A DNA stretch of 64,000 nucleotides, from NCBI GenBank assembly GCA_023055425.1, contig JALGPY010000007.1:19850001-19914000 (forward strand), in the 5' to 3' direction. The notes below the pieces were generated by a model. That model was given only the letters and a program-made list of their open reading frames with translations. It searched no databases and was not told where the DNA came from. Origin of the DNA: Linanthus parryae. Its lineage: Eukaryota; Streptophyta; Magnoliopsida; Ericales; Polemoniaceae. The stretch's first letter is position 1. Each line of letters opens with the position of its first letter. The translations under genes and the position numbers were made by a program. Below, one piece after another: positions 12,700-24,932 of the stretch.

Positions 12700-15335
12700 T
12701 TTTATGCATTGATTTAAGTGTTTTTGTTGGATATGATTGCGGATTTGTGTTTTATGTTTTTGATACGGGATAGCGCATCAAGATTATTTAGTTATTTATT
12801 TAATTACTAGTTATTGAGTTATTTATTATTTAATTATATTATTATTTAGTATTTATTTATTTAGCCCGTAGAGTAGGCCCGTCAGGTTAGAGTTAGGTTT
12901 ATTTATTCATTTAAGCATTGTAATGTTAGATTATTCATCAATCAATGAAGAAGTATTTTTTCTCAATCTAATCTCTCCTACTCTCGTCTTAATTCCATCT
13001 CCTCTCTCTGAATTTCTCCTAAATCTCTCTCGATTTCTCTACTTCCGATACGTTCTCTATATCATTTTTCTTGGCTAAAATTGGAAGCTCGAGGATCCAG
13101 ATGGAGCATGAAACAAACTTGAGAGTCAAGAGAACTTACAAAAGAAGCAAAAGGATATCAAAAGACGTGAATGATAGAAAAGAAGAAGAGTGCAAGAGCT
13201 GAGCTAGCTCGCACTCAACAGCTCACACGAGCTGCAGAAAGACAAACATAGCTTGCACAAGACGGAGAAGAGCTTACATGAGCTAGGTGGAAATCGGCGT
13301 ACACAGTTACGGGGCTAGAGTGGGATTAAGTGATTTTTATACGTACGAAACATGGGAAAGGGGTCTATCATGACCTAGTAGGTTGAATATATGTATGTAT
13401 CCATCATTGCCAAGAGAGACAAAAAAAGAAAACAAATAGGAGCAAGCTTGGAGCACTACAGAGCGTTCGTGGAGCAGAGATCTGTCACGAAGCAGAGGAT
13501 ATAATTTTTTGGTTACTTCTTCTCCACCTTATCTCTATCTATGGTGAAAACCTTGTATGCTATTATGAGTATGAGTAGCTAAATCTATTTTCATAGGTTC
13601 CATTGTGAACCTAGGGCACTATTAGACTTTTTCAAATTTTGTTCTTTATTAAACTTCATGATCTAGTCAGATCTTAATCTAGTATGCCCTTCTTATCTAT
13701 TTTCTTTTGTTTGAGCTTCATACTATGCTTGAATGTCTTGATCATTCGAGAAATCTAGCTTTCGAGGTTGGTGAGAGAGATCCACCATTCCTGAGTAAGA
13801 ACGTGACAAGAAACTTAATCCTAAATCGGGAAGAACCCATAGGTAACTCATTTGTAAGCCAATACGTTGAATCGATTAGGATTATAACTTTATAGTCATT
13901 GTTGGACCGAGATGCACGGTAAACCGTTGGGTTGTGAGATTAACTAGAACGGATTTGTGAGGTACCGTTGGGGCGAGAGGCGCGGTATTGGCCGAAACAT
14001 AGCGGTATGAGTTACTGAGAGACATTCACACTAACTCATTGCCGTGACATACATAGAAGATGTACTTAGTGTTTTCAGGAAGAATAATCTAATTTATATA
14101 AACCCTAGGTAATCCATTCGAAACATGGTCTCCCATCATGATCGTGTCAAAACTATCAGCAATAAACCAAAAATACAAAAAAAAAATGACATCACTTTCA
14201 CTTTGCTTATTTGGGGCAAAATACCTATCATCTCAACTATTCCTTCTGACTACTTTAAATACTTCAAATTAGTTATTTAGTTATGTAATTACGACTTGTC
14301 ATCGATTGATATAATCTGGTACTTAACCCGTTACACAACCATCAATTTTTTGGAATCGTTGTCGAGGACAACGGTTTGTTATTAATTTGAGACCAGTTTG
14401 AAGCATTTTTTTTGTTTTATTTAACATCTCTTTGTGTTGATATCTTATTTGATTTTGCGTTTCAGGTTTATAGTGTATGCCCAAGATCCCTACAAACTTA
14501 TTTGATTTTGCGTTTCAGGTTTCTAGTGTATGCTCAGGGTCCCTAAAGAGCTTGTGCAAATATTAAAGATTCTCACTTAGAAACGTACAAAAGAGGTCTA
14601 AAACGACCTAGAAAACGTGTCTTGAATACCATTCATCATTCGGGAGCTACGGGAGTTCCTTGAGAGTCATTGGAGAGGAAAAAATCATCGCCGAATTGCA
14701 AGATTCATTCGTTTGATCTATTTCTTTTTGTTTCTTCAATTGTGTGGAAAACTTGTCTATATCTAGCATCGCTATGAGTAACTGAACGCTTTACTAGGTT
14801 ATATGCAAATGTTTATTTCTTTTTGCTTATTTTCTCCGTTTTTGTTCGATTGTGCGATTGATGGTTCGGGTTTTGATTCAAACATAGCTTAAAGTTTATT
14901 GATTATCATTTTTATTTCTTTTTGTCTATGCTTGCTATATGCACGTCGAGAAGTCATGACCCTCAATTTCTAGTAGACTTAGGTTTGTTATCGAGAGACA
15001 CAACATCGGGTTGGGATATGATAATAAGAAAGCCACATTTTATGAAAAACCGAGAGGTGATACATTAAGGTTAGCCAGAAATGTTAAACCGTTTGTTATT
15101 ATAATTTGATCGGTTACTGTTAGACCGAGAGGCGCGGTTGTTTGTTTGTGCTGTAGAACGAACTAGAATGGAATAGTTAAGTGCCGGTAGACCGAGAGGC
15201 ACGGTGTTGAGCAATATGTAACGGTGTGCGTTACCGAGAGGGATTCACACTAACTAATTGGTGTGACATAGCTCGATAGTTAATAGCGCATTGCCATACG
15301 ATATCCGGATTTTTTTTGACATACTGGATTGTGTG

Positions 15336-15339
<4 letters not shown>
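12700..15339. mobile_element. Decayed LTR-retrotransposon sequence, two diverged copies
   Basis: Two stretches, roughly 13340-14060 and 14580-15280, share the same order of phrases: a GACCTAG segment, a 'CTTGT...TATGAGTA' segment, then a 'CCGAGAGGCGCGGT' segment (13974 region as CGAGAGGCGCGGT; 15129 and 15190 regions as CCGAGAGGC[GA]CGG), then 'TTCACACTAACTAATTG'. Between them, near 14352, GGAATCGTTGTCGAGGAC looks like a mutated form of the TGGCGCCGTTGCCGGGGA primer-binding site of Tat/Athila-type gypsy elements. I infer an old gypsy element reduced to LTR and leader parts. No pol is recognisable. The frame at 13707-13895 is not called as a gene. Confidence 0.4.
14444..14549. repeat. 53-bp tandem duplication
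   Basis: CTTATTTGATTTTGCG begins at 14444 and again at 14497. The two 53-bp units differ at only a few positions. Confidence 0.8.

Positions 15340-15379
<40 letters not shown>
15340..15379. repeat. Poly(T) tract, 40 T
   Basis: Uninterrupted run of 40 T. It could be the poly(A) tail of a minus-strand retroposed sequence or simple slippage; no coding sequence adjoins it on the minus strand. Confidence 0.8.
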
Positions 15380-15381
<2 letters not shown>

Positions 15382-15789
15382 CATACTATCTCACAATTTT
15401 TCACATATCCGTGTCTAGAAAATAATCAGAACGCCAATTAAATAACATTTTCTCATAAATTCTTTTCATTTTTCACCAAATGATGTAACCCATACATGCT
15501 TTAACTCTCAATACAAGCTTCTCTATCGTCTAAACCCACTACTTATGAGATATTTCCATCACCAAGAGGAAAAACCGAGAAAAGAAGCCTAAAATGCAGA
15601 GTTTCATTAGAGGAAAGGAAACATCAAGTTACATCGAAATCCTGTAGCGATTGATGTTGAACTACATATGAAGGGATCGTAAGCTGGTCGAAACATCACA
15701 GTCCATCTTCAAAAGAAAAAGAAAAAGAAAACAGTTTTAAAGGGCAAAAGTGTAACTTTACCTAACCGCTGACCGTTTAGTCACACTCT

Positions 15790-15949
15790 CTCGGAGAGGA
15801 CCGGTCGACGAATGGGGCTTGCTTCAGCAGAGGGTTGTGGAAGACACAGATCATAGAGGCCAAAATTCCCAATTCTTCGTTTGTGGGTTCTGCGGATTTA
15901 GAACCGTATACTAGTCACCAGCTCAAGTTCTTCACCCCCAATTCGTTAG
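15790..15949 (+). other. Probable 5'-UTR exon of the cytochrome b561 gene
   Basis: A relatively GC-rich stretch ends TTCGTTAG followed by GTATGT, a good 5' splice site at 15950. An acceptor CAG lies at 16208-16210 or 16214-16216, just before the start codon at 16230. This would remove a ~260-bp leader intron. The exon's 5' end is a guess; no TATA box was assigned. The open frame 15835-16056 runs through the donor and is not thought to be translated. Confidence 0.45.
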
Positions 15950-16229
15950 GTATGTTCACTCCTCAATCTTTCGCTGTGGAAATCAAATCTCGCAAGTCTT
16001 ACTACGCTTTTCAACCAAAATCGATCATTTCATGGGTCAATCGTATCTGTCCTTGATTTAGTCAACTGGGTTTTGTCAAATTTGCAATTAGGGTGGTGGG
16101 TTTTGTTTCTTATGTCAGATCATATCGTTTCGCCCTTTGTGATGTTCTTTGATACTTAATGGTTTTGTGAGATTGGAGTTGGATTTTAAATTGTGGGTAA
16201 ATGATGGCAGTAGCAGCTGAGAGTTGATA

Positions 16230-19200
16230 ATGGCGGTGCCTGTTGTTCGATTCCCGATCTTTGTTCTGGTGAGGGCCATTGGAGTCATGGTGGCAATTCT
16301 GGTCCTGACTTGGACCACTCATTACAGAGGTGGTTTGGCTCTTGTATCTGAGAACAAAGATCTCATCTTCAATGTAATTTTCTCACCTTTGAATAGTTTA
16401 TTCTATTGTTCTTGCAATTTTGGTTCTGAATCTTTATCTTTGTCCCTTACTCTAGGGTTGAATTTTTTCATTTTATGCTGATTGATATGCTTATGAGTAC
16501 TGAAATGTACTCATTGAAGTAGTGTTTGGCGTTTTGGTTGACATAATTGGGAAGACTAGAGATATGTGAATCACTAACCCAGAAGGCACTTGCTTGATGA
16601 AAGCAAATGGATGATTTTGCTTTGGGTCATTGACACTAAACCTATTTGCAGTTTGGGTGTAGTGACAACAAACCCCCTACAGTTTCAATTTCTTAGTACA
16701 AGCCCATGCACTTTAGTTGCCGGTGACAAATCAACCCAAATCGCTAACACGGTTTATTTTTTTTGGACGGAAAGCCGTCGTATGGTTACCATGTGATGGA
16801 CATTTAAGTCATTTAAGTGGCCACCACGTGATGAATTTCTGTCTGAAAAACAAACGTTGTTAGCAATTTGGGTTGATTTGTCACCGGAATTGAGACTGTA
16901 GGGGTTTGTTGTCGCTAAACCCAAACTGCATATAGGTTTAGTGTCAATGACCCTTTTGCTTTCTATGAGTCTAAATGCATTTCATTTCTGAACAAAAAGT
17001 GTATGCCAAGATGACACTTCTGATGATTTTGCTATACCAATTGCCTTACTTCACTTCAGAGATCTTGTCAGAGATTTTGCTCTGCACTAGCGTGCTTGTA
17101 GGATTATTATCTCAGTTATTTGATTGGATTGATAGAAGACACAAGAACTTGACAGTGGGTTTTGTTTCAAAGTTCATATCTTAGTTCGCATTATTAGCTG
17201 TGGTTTTCTGTACAGAGAATACATTGTATTATTTTTTCACACGACAATGTCATTAGTACTTCTGAAGTTTTGTTTCAAGATTTTTTTCATTTGATTGTCT
17301 TTTTTTATTGGAGCGAGAATTGAAGCTTGCTCATCACCTTAATTTCTGCTTAAAGTGAAGTTAGTATTGAAGATTGTTACAGAGTCTTTGTTTTACATTT
17401 TGATGCTTTGCCGTCTTATTTGCATTGCTATGATGTCATATACTCCAAGGTTCATTGCGAATCGCTACCATCCATAATGAACTTTTTTAAAAAGAAAATT
17501 ATTCTTTCATTTTTAATTTTCCTATTTTTGCAGGTCCATCCTGTACTCATGGTGATTGGAATGGTGCTTCTGAATGGAGAAGGTAACTATGGGGTCCTTT
17601 TCACGTTAATCTACGTTTCCCTCCAATCAATACAGTAGAAATGGCATGCTTTGTTTTCACTTGATATAAACATGCCGTTTGATTTCCGAATCTTTCTCCA
17701 GTAAGGAAAAAATACATCTGAGTGTTATCATTGACTCTTTTCTCATTTCTACCCTGCTTTATACATCAGTTCATACTTGGCTGTTATAGAAATTTACATG
17801 ATAGAGGTGTGGCGTGAAGTAGGAGTTTTGTGATGATTGTACTCATATGATAGAAATGCTATCTTCATATTTTGAGAGGGTTCCTTTCAGGTTTTACATT
17901 GTTCAGAAGTTGGAAGTTGGAGCTGATGTCTATGTCCTCAATTTACCAAGTACCTACAACGACACTCATCTTCAACCAGTTACTTTGGTTAGGAATGATA
18001 TAGTAACTACATTTCTAGAATATACCAGAAGTACAGAAGATCAGAACTTTACGTGACTAGGTTGCAGAAAGGTCAGAGGTCACAACACTCTTATGAACAC
18101 TCTCCGATATGTGACTTGCAATAAAATAAAAAATAAAAGATGTAGTATTCTGTAATTACTCGAAATATTGAAAGTAATTGTGTGATAACTATCAGCAAAG
18201 AAGGGGAAAAAATTCCCCCTTTAATCGATTCTGGAAGTTTACAACATACATATAGAGAAATAAGTAGCTTCCTCTAACTGTATAACTTCTTCCAGCTGCC
18301 AACTTCCTAACTTCCAAAAATGCCAACTTGAAGTTTCCATAAGCTGCTCCGTCAAGCTGGGTCGATCAGTGTGTTGAATTACGAGCTTGCACATAAGATA
18401 ATCAAATTTCCACTTCACTGATCTTGTAGAGAAAATATGTGGCACATCCTGCGCGATTGTCGCCCTTTTGAATGTTGAAAGATACATATACGCCTGGCGA
18501 TTTCCAGTTCTACGGGAATCGCCTGCCATGGCATAGTCACTGGTTTTTCTGCATAAAAAACATCAAATGCTGAAGCATCTTCTTTTGGAACCTACATTCG
18601 ACCAATTTATTTGATCCGATCCGATAAAGGATTCTGATAAAGACCTAGAAAACTTAAACTGGATTCAAATAATGGCAGAATTACATAAGAATTAACTAAC
18701 TAGCTAGGTTATAGTAGTAAAAGATAAGAGAAAGAAGTAATCCTACTACGTGTACCAAAGCGCCTCTCCCAAAACCCTAGCTGAAGCCTGCCCTATTCTT
18801 CTCCTGTCTAGTTCCAGAGAATGTTTATCATATTGCATATTGACCCCTTCAACTTCTGTCCCCAGTTCACTTCAGTCCCTTGGACTATATCATTAGCGCC
18901 CCGTTTAAGAGCCACCTTATTCGCAAGGTGGTGGTGAGGGAAACAGTCAAGAGGTGGCTGAATTTGGTGGCTAATATTTTCGTAGGGACCTTCAAAGATT
19001 CTGCAAACTGCTCACATGAGAAATTCATGAAGCATGTTTATGTTTGTCCATACAAGAATTGGGGCTCCAACGCTGTTCGCAAATAGAAAATCTGAGTAAT
19101 GAAGGGAATAACCAAACAAGCCATGAAAATTGAGTATGCTGAAGCAAAATCAGCAGCTTGATTTGTACCAATCATTTGTAAAGAGTGGCCATTGGGAGAA

Positions 19201-19623
19201 ACCATAAGAGATGTATGAACAGGCACCAAATTCAACTTCATGTCAATTCCAGATAGAGTAGTATAAGACTATAAGTCCTTTTTTTGAGAAGTCGATTAGT
19301 ATAATTCCTGATATATACTTCCTCATTGGGTGCCCTCTGACTATGAAATTGTCCTACGTGTTTCTTCTCTGAGCTAACTAGAGCAATTGATATAATCGTA
19401 GCCAAATTGATGAGGAACTTCAGAAATCTGATTTCACTGAATAATCCTCCCAAGAGACCATGAACATCGAAATCTATGTATTCTTAAATATCTTTCGAGG
19501 AGAGTTATGGGGCTTTTTGGATGAGCTGAAGTAAGTGAGCGGTTTAGCTAAAAAGCTCCTTTAATATGGAGTGTTTGGGTACAATAGATTAAAGTATAGA
19601 GTAAATTTTTTTACAATCCAGAA

Positions 19624-19655
<32 letters not shown>

Positions 19656-22600
19656 AAAAAAAAAAAATCTATCCCGACTTACCCTTAAGAATTCTGTATA
19701 TTTTGCCGGAATTCCGGATTTTTAGGGAATTTGAAGAGGTTTGACCGAAAACTAAAGTTTTTTGACCTTCCTCTACCTCTAGTTTTAGCTCATCCAAACA
19801 GGCCCAATACTTCCATATGTCCATTCTTGTGGTTAATCATGGAGCAAGGAAAGCAACCACAGCAGATGGCATGGTTCCAATCTCAAAGTGACGTGGAATG
19901 ACAGTGCCACACAACAGATTCTGACCATTCAATGGTGGAGTACTAAGAATGAAGTTTCTGCCATCTGCACACATTCAGTGGTATCGAACTAGAAGTTAAT
20001 CCTGGGTGATTGCTGGTGAAGAAGCCAGCCTTGCAAATGCTTGCTGCAGATTTACATAATCAACATATACCCCTGCCTGAATCTGTAACAAACCAACATT
20101 TCCTTCAGATACAATTAAACCTCTATACCCTTCTTGATCTTTATCCTGCCTGTGTGTAATTGATGTTGCAGTTGGTTATCAGCCCAGTCTCTTTTAGCAA
20201 CTTGGAGCTCTGACCCTAGGAGGACTTCAATTTTTCCTCTAGTTCGAAATCCCATCATATCATATGCAAGATTGGCTTTACTTGCATTCGCAATGAAACG
20301 CTTCTGAATGCATCCCAAGGAAAGGGCCTGCAGTGCAAGTATTGGATGCGCAAAATAGTTAATTAGCAGCAGAGGTGTTTGAGCATTCCTCTGTTTGTAA
20401 GGTAGACATGTTAAGTCTGGCCACGGTCTGAGTAGATGCCAAGCAAGATGCTTTCTTTGGTATCGATGACCAAACTTCATGACTTTCAAACTCAGTTCCA
20501 ACAATTGAACATCATTTATTGCTGCTTTCGGTGATGTAGCTCCGGATTGTAAATAAAAATTTCATTGGTCCAAAGTGTACTGAACAAAATGCAGAAAAGG
20601 TACCCACACTGAGTACGTAGGCGATATGATTGCCATGTTAGGATACAACTCAGTTTTCTCCACATGAGAGAAGATTCCCATGTGGTCTGTGTGCTCTCCT
20701 CACATGTTTTCGAATAATCCCTTTCGCGTATTGGTTAACCAATTGACTAGCCCGCACATTCTTTGTGTCCTCACTCCTCACCAAGCCAAGACATAATTGC
20801 AGTGCTTAATTCACAGAAACTTGCCTTTAAACCTTGCGTGCCTTGGACTGCAGGCTTCAAATCGGTCATAGCATCTTTGAGAGAATTTGTCCCACCCTTC
20901 AGATTCATCACCGACGATTGCTAACAGGTGACTGGTCATTCAAGATTATTTAGTCGAGGCTCGAGTTTTTCATGTTCCATCTTGCAGATTGACTGCTCTG
21001 ATACCATGGATGAAGACCCAGAAAACTCAAACCTAATTCAGTAACTATAAACGCAGAATGACATAAAAGTACCTATTTAACTAGGTAATAAGAAGATAAG
21101 AAGAAGTAACACAACTGAAGGAGAAGAAGAGATGATAACCTATTCCGAATTCCAGCCTGCCCTATTCTACTCCTGTCGTCCTTTTCATTCACGTTGCACC
21201 CTAGTTCCAGAGAATGTTTAGTATATTGCATCTTGACCCCTTCAACTTCTTTCCCCAGTTCACTTCAGTCCCTTGGGCTCTATCAGATTCTTCATTTCAT
21301 AATTGAAGAATATAAAATGGCTTTTCTAGTAGAAGTTCCAGCCATGGTGATGCAAACCTAATATTCTTCTATTACTGCTCTTAGTAATTCTGCAAAATGC
21401 ATGGGCGGTAATCCACAACCGGCGTCATTGGGCATCGACTCGAGGTGGTCTCTACCCCGTTGAGCTTTCTCCTAGGTAATGACTTGTCCCATGATGCCAT
21501 CCTAGTTGTTTCTGATCCCATATGGATCTGAGACCATGTAAATTAAACTAAAACGATGGTATTAATGGTAAAAAGCTAAAGAATGAGAATGAGAGAGACC
21601 CACTTTTATAAACCACGAGAAACCCGAATCACGAGGAAACCCGAACATACCCTTAACATATTATAAATGTTATTTCCTAATGCCCTCCCACAAACTCAAC
21701 GCCAAACTAATGAACATCACCAAGCTGAATACAAATCATGAACCACAAACCATCAACTTGAAGCTTCCATTTACGTGTATGGGTCAAGCAGCAAACAAAT
21801 CCATTACCAACAAGAAAAATCCAATTCCCATGAGCTAAGTCCGAGTACGGTGAATGAATTCGGAGGGAGAAGGGAGACAAATCAACAATCATCTTCCGAG
21901 CATTTTGGACCAACCAAATATCCATCCAACTAGGGGCTGAATCAAACTTCAACTCACAGAATTAGGATTACACCGTACAGGGTCTTGCGACCTAGTTTGT
22001 TCCCTTTGGAAGACACACTTAAAGAGACTCCGTTCACATAACAGAAGGGTCAATTTCCCGCAACCTGGACAACGCTCAGGAGGACGACAACCAGCAATTC
22101 CAAAACAACTTTGTAGATCAAAAGACACTGCAGCGTATCCTTCTTGGAAAGAGATGTAAGTTAGCATAATTGATTGGCATAACCAAATTTCTGGTGTGGA
22201 ATCAGTTGGTCTGAAATAAATCACAGTTTGGGAGGCAATGCTGAAATATCCGAATCCTTGGTAGATCAATCTGGAATAAATTAGTATCCTCGGCTACTGT
22301 TGCATCAAGTGAAGAATGCCAATCTGCAAAGTGCAAACTATTTGTCACTTGATCTAGTAAGAGGAGTGTAATAGACTACCTACAGGACCTAACACCCACT
22401 TAAAAGCCGTATTCCTATGACCAGAGAGTCAAAAAGACTCCAACGAACAACTTGAATGAACCCAAAGCATAGTTGGGTTTCTCACTCAAAACACAGCAAG
22501 AATAGTAAACACTTGCATGAAGAAAACTGATAACGAAGTTGGCTAATTCTCTAGGGAGACGATGAACCAGAAACAGACCAATCACTGAAGAATCCTAATG

Positions 22601-24932
22601 GACAAAGAAAGGAGATCACAGACTATATAACCAGTGTGCTAATTGAATCAGACATGGACCAAACAGTGACTACTGTAACACGGTAATGAAACATTTAGAA
22701 GTCCAAAATCAACGAATTGTACAATCACGAAACACTGGCTGCGACAAAGAGTGTAATTGACACCAAAAATGAATGGGATCGGACAATAAGAATGACCAAG
22801 ATAAGACCTAGGTATTTCAAAACCAAAATACCAAATGAAAGGTAACCACTTCCAGAGTACACAATTGAGACATAGATGATAGAACTAAAACATCAGAGAG
22901 AGGCCCGAACATATAAGGGTTCGACAGTGAAACTGCGAAACAAACCACAGGCCCAAGTTAGAGCCTATTTGTATTAGCAAAGAAGAGAGGATGAATCTGA
23001 AATTCTCCCTCAATCAATTCTGGAAGATAGAGCCTATTTATAGAAAAATAAGTAACTTCCCCGAACTATCAGACTTCTAGTCGCTGCCAAATTCCTAACT
23101 TCTGCAAACTACCAACTTAAAACTTCCTTAAACTGCCACAGGAAAGATTTTGGAAGTGTTGAGACAACATTTCCCATCAGCAACTTTTATTCTATTGCTA
23201 ATACAGTTATACCGTGTTTAGTAGTGTTCCATGTGCAATAGCTTTCATGTGTGCCATAGTTTGTAGAATGTGGTGTACCACATTTCGTTTGGGTGATAAA
23301 AGCATGAAGAATCCTCTCTTACAGAAAAACTCTTTGTGCGAGCAACTTTACTTTGGACTGTGGCTTCTAAGGGTATAATTACAGAAAAAGATGCCGTTTT
23401 CCGGTTATTGAAAATGCATTTAAAAAATACCAGTCTTATACTTTGTGTTAAATTTAATATATTGTATTTCTATGGCATGTTTTTCATTCTTTTCATTTGC
23501 ACTGAATTATATTTTACATTCAAAGAGTTGAGTAAATATTATAATCTTATGAATAATGAATTTCTTCATAATATTGTTTTTTAGTTTAAAGTAAAATTTT
23601 AATACATCGTGAAATTCTCTTTGAAATAAAAAATATATTTCTAATAAGTTTAACTGGGTGAGGGGAAGGTGATGGGTTGTAGCCGATGAGTAGTTTGGGG
23701 GAGGGTGGGAGGCCGTGCGGGTTGAAGAAGCCCTCAGGTTGTGCACGTAGTATTTTACTTTGAACTGTTTGGTGGGTTGCTGAAGATATCATGGACAAAT
23801 TGCAAATATTCATCACGAAGAACAGATTTTGTATGCAAGTTGCATTAACGATTGTGTATGCAAGTTGTAGCTGTGCTAATTTAGAAAGTGTCTACTATAT
23901 AGTACTAGCAAGGTTAAGAAAGAGTTATGCTTACTCTCAACTCCCAAGTTCACTTTTATTGAAAGATTTGCGTAGAGGTCACAGTAACACACTTATAATT
24001 TTAAAACCCATTATCGTTTTAGATTTAAGAGGTGATGGTTTGTTAAAGTATTCGATTCTGAAGCAGTGTTTTATGGCACTTTCAGGTGAACTAATGAAGG
24101 AAAAATGAGAATGGTGCTCGTATAGTTGTATAGTTATCAGACTTTGTTCATGGGTATAGTGGTGTCTGGTGAACTGATAATGGACAACTTTTATGCAGCT
24201 TAGAAGCTAGAACTAGATCGCGTCCGTTTGAAATTTTTGATCAGCTATATGTTATCTTCCTTTATTTCATCTTAGTTTAGTTGTCTATTTCTTTACCGCA
24301 ACGAAAACATCATTCTGATAAACATGTATAAATTGTGCAGCCATGCTAGCTTACAAGTCTGTTCCAGGAACAAAAAGATTCAAGAAACTAGTTCATCTCA
24401 CATTGCAGTTCCTCGCTTTCTCTTTGAGCATCATCGGAGCATGGGCCGCGTTGAAATTCCACAACGAGAAAGGCATAGACAATTTCTACAGCCTCCATTC
24501 TTGGTTGGGTATCGCTTGTCTTCTACTGTTTAGCATACAGGTATCATTTCTTTCCCAAAAACCTAGCATTCTTATTTCTGACAATAACCTATTGACAACG
24601 TTGTTGTAACTGCTTTGTGACAGTGGGCTCTTGGATTTGCAACCTTCTGGTACCCGGGTGGTTCAAGAAACAACAGAACTACCCTACTACCATGGCATGT
24701 GTTTCTTGGTATTTACATTTACGCCCTCGCTATCACTACCTGCGCTACAGGTATCCTAGAAAAAGCTACCTTCCTACAGACTAACCAGGTGATATCGCGC
24801 TATTCAAGGGAGGCGTTGCTGATGAACTCGCTGGGCGTGCTGATAGTTTTTCTTGGTGGTTTTGTTGTTCTTGCTGTTATTTCTCCAGTTAGAGGCAAAA
24901 ATGACACCATTGTGAGGGACTCAATAGAGTAA
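16230..24932 (+). CDS. Cytochrome b561, transmembrane ascorbate ferrireductase
   Basis: Exons 16230-16373, 17534-17582, 24341-24540 and 24624-24932 splice at GT-AG sites into 233 residues, the usual length for plant b561 proteins. The family passes electrons from cytosolic ascorbate across a membrane (tonoplast or plasma membrane) to monodehydroascorbate or ferric chelates. Six hydrophobic segments are visible (about 11-31, 49-68, 83-103, 117-140, 157-175, 196-217). Four histidines that would hold two haems are in place: H50 (VHPV), H83 (KLVHL), H117 (SLHSW) and H156 (PWHVF). The start MAVPVVRFPI is family-like. Intron phases are 0, 1 and 0. The second coding intron is 6.8 kb because it holds an LTR element and other repeats. 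The plant CYB561A/ACYB-2 type fits best; the paralogue cannot be fixed from here. Confidence 0.95.
16624..16953. mobile_element. MULE-type MITE, 330 bp, perfect 9-bp TSD
   Basis: Lies in intron 1 of the cytochrome b561 gene. It starts GGGTCATTGACACTAAACC and ends with the reverse complement (GGTTTAGTGTCAATGACCC). The inverted arms are long, about 100 bp or more each, and include GACAACAAACCCC / GGGGTTTGTTGTC. The flanks are TTTTGCTTT at 16615-16623 and TTTTGCTTT at 16954-16962, an exact 9-bp duplication. A 9-bp duplication is the hallmark of Mutator-like elements. No coding capacity; the frame 16590-16796 is not a gene. Confidence 0.85.
18192..18350. repeat. Dispersed repeat, copy 1 (partner at 22976-23145)
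   Basis: Both copies begin AGCAAAGAAG and share TCGATTCTGGAAG / TCAATTCTGGAAG, AGAAATAAGTAGCTTCC / AAAAATAAGTAACTTCC, CTGCCAA-TTCCTAACTTC and a CCAACTT...AACTTCC end. They are diverged direct repeats in intron 2 of cytochrome b561, about 4.8 kb apart. They could be LTR remnants of an older element into which the 18635-21285 element inserted, or two separate insertions. Confidence 0.55.
18635..18892 (-). repeat. 3' LTR of the intronic LTR element
   Basis: 258 bp, TGATAAAGAC...GGACTATATCA on the plus strand. Pairs with 21007-21285; preceded by target duplication GATTC. Confidence 0.8.
19625..19667. repeat. C21-A22 homopolymer pair
   Basis: Twenty-one C followed directly by twenty-two A inside the interior of the LTR element. 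Likely a slippage tract; base count in the assembly should be treated as uncertain. Confidence 0.8.
20115..20504 (-). other. Open frame inside the LTR element, unknown, possibly captured
   Basis: A 129-residue open frame in the same orientation as the element that carries it. It is not gag- or pol-like. Composition is protein-like in its C-terminal half (for example RGKIEVLLGSELQVAKRDW), with no transmembrane segment or motif I recognise. Non-autonomous LTR elements sometimes carry pieces of host genes, which would explain it, but chance is also possible. A protein search is the deciding test. Confidence 0.25.
20995..21006 (-). other. Primer-binding site (Met-tRNA type)
   Basis: Reverse complement reads TGGTATCAGAGC, abutting the 5' LTR (21007-21285) of the minus-strand element. 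Confidence 0.8.
21007..21285 (-). repeat. 5' LTR of the intronic LTR element
   Basis: 279 bp, TGGATGAAGAC...GGGCTCTATCA on the plus strand; followed by target duplication GATTC at 21286-21290. It is 21 bp longer than its partner. Confidence 0.8.
21525..22970 (-). mobile_element. Possible second LTR-like stretch, borders unclear
   Basis: GATCTGAGACCA at 21525-21536 matches 10 of 12 bases of GCTCTGATACCA, and is followed by TGTAAATTAAAC, as expected for a primer-binding site next to a minus-strand LTR. I could not find a right end or target duplication. The remaining sequence in this intron segment has no recognisable gene. Confidence 0.3.
22976..23145. repeat. Dispersed repeat, copy 2 (partner at 18192-18350)
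   Basis: See the shared phrases listed for the first copy. This copy has CAATCAATTCTGGAAG and CCAAATTCCTAACTTC. Confidence 0.55.

Larger units (their letters stand above)
18635..21285 (-). mobile_element. Non-autonomous LTR retrotransposon (TRIM/LARD-like) in b561 intron
   Basis: Left LTR 18635-18892 and right LTR 21007-21285 share GACC(T/C)AGAAAACT near their left ends and TTCACTTCAGTCCCTTGG near their right ends; both run TG...TATCA. The flanks are identical 5-mers, GATTC at 18630-18634 and GATTC at 21286-21290. GCTCTGATACCA at 20995-21006, just inside the right LTR, is the reverse complement of TGGTATCAGAGC, the Met-tRNA primer-binding site of many copia-type and TRIM elements, so the element points leftwards. 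A polypurine-like AAACGGGGCGCTAA (minus strand) adjoins the left LTR. The 2.1 kb interior encodes no gag, protease, integrase or reverse transcriptase, so it must be mobilised in trans. It holds an open frame at 20115-20504 of unknown origin. Confidence 0.85.
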
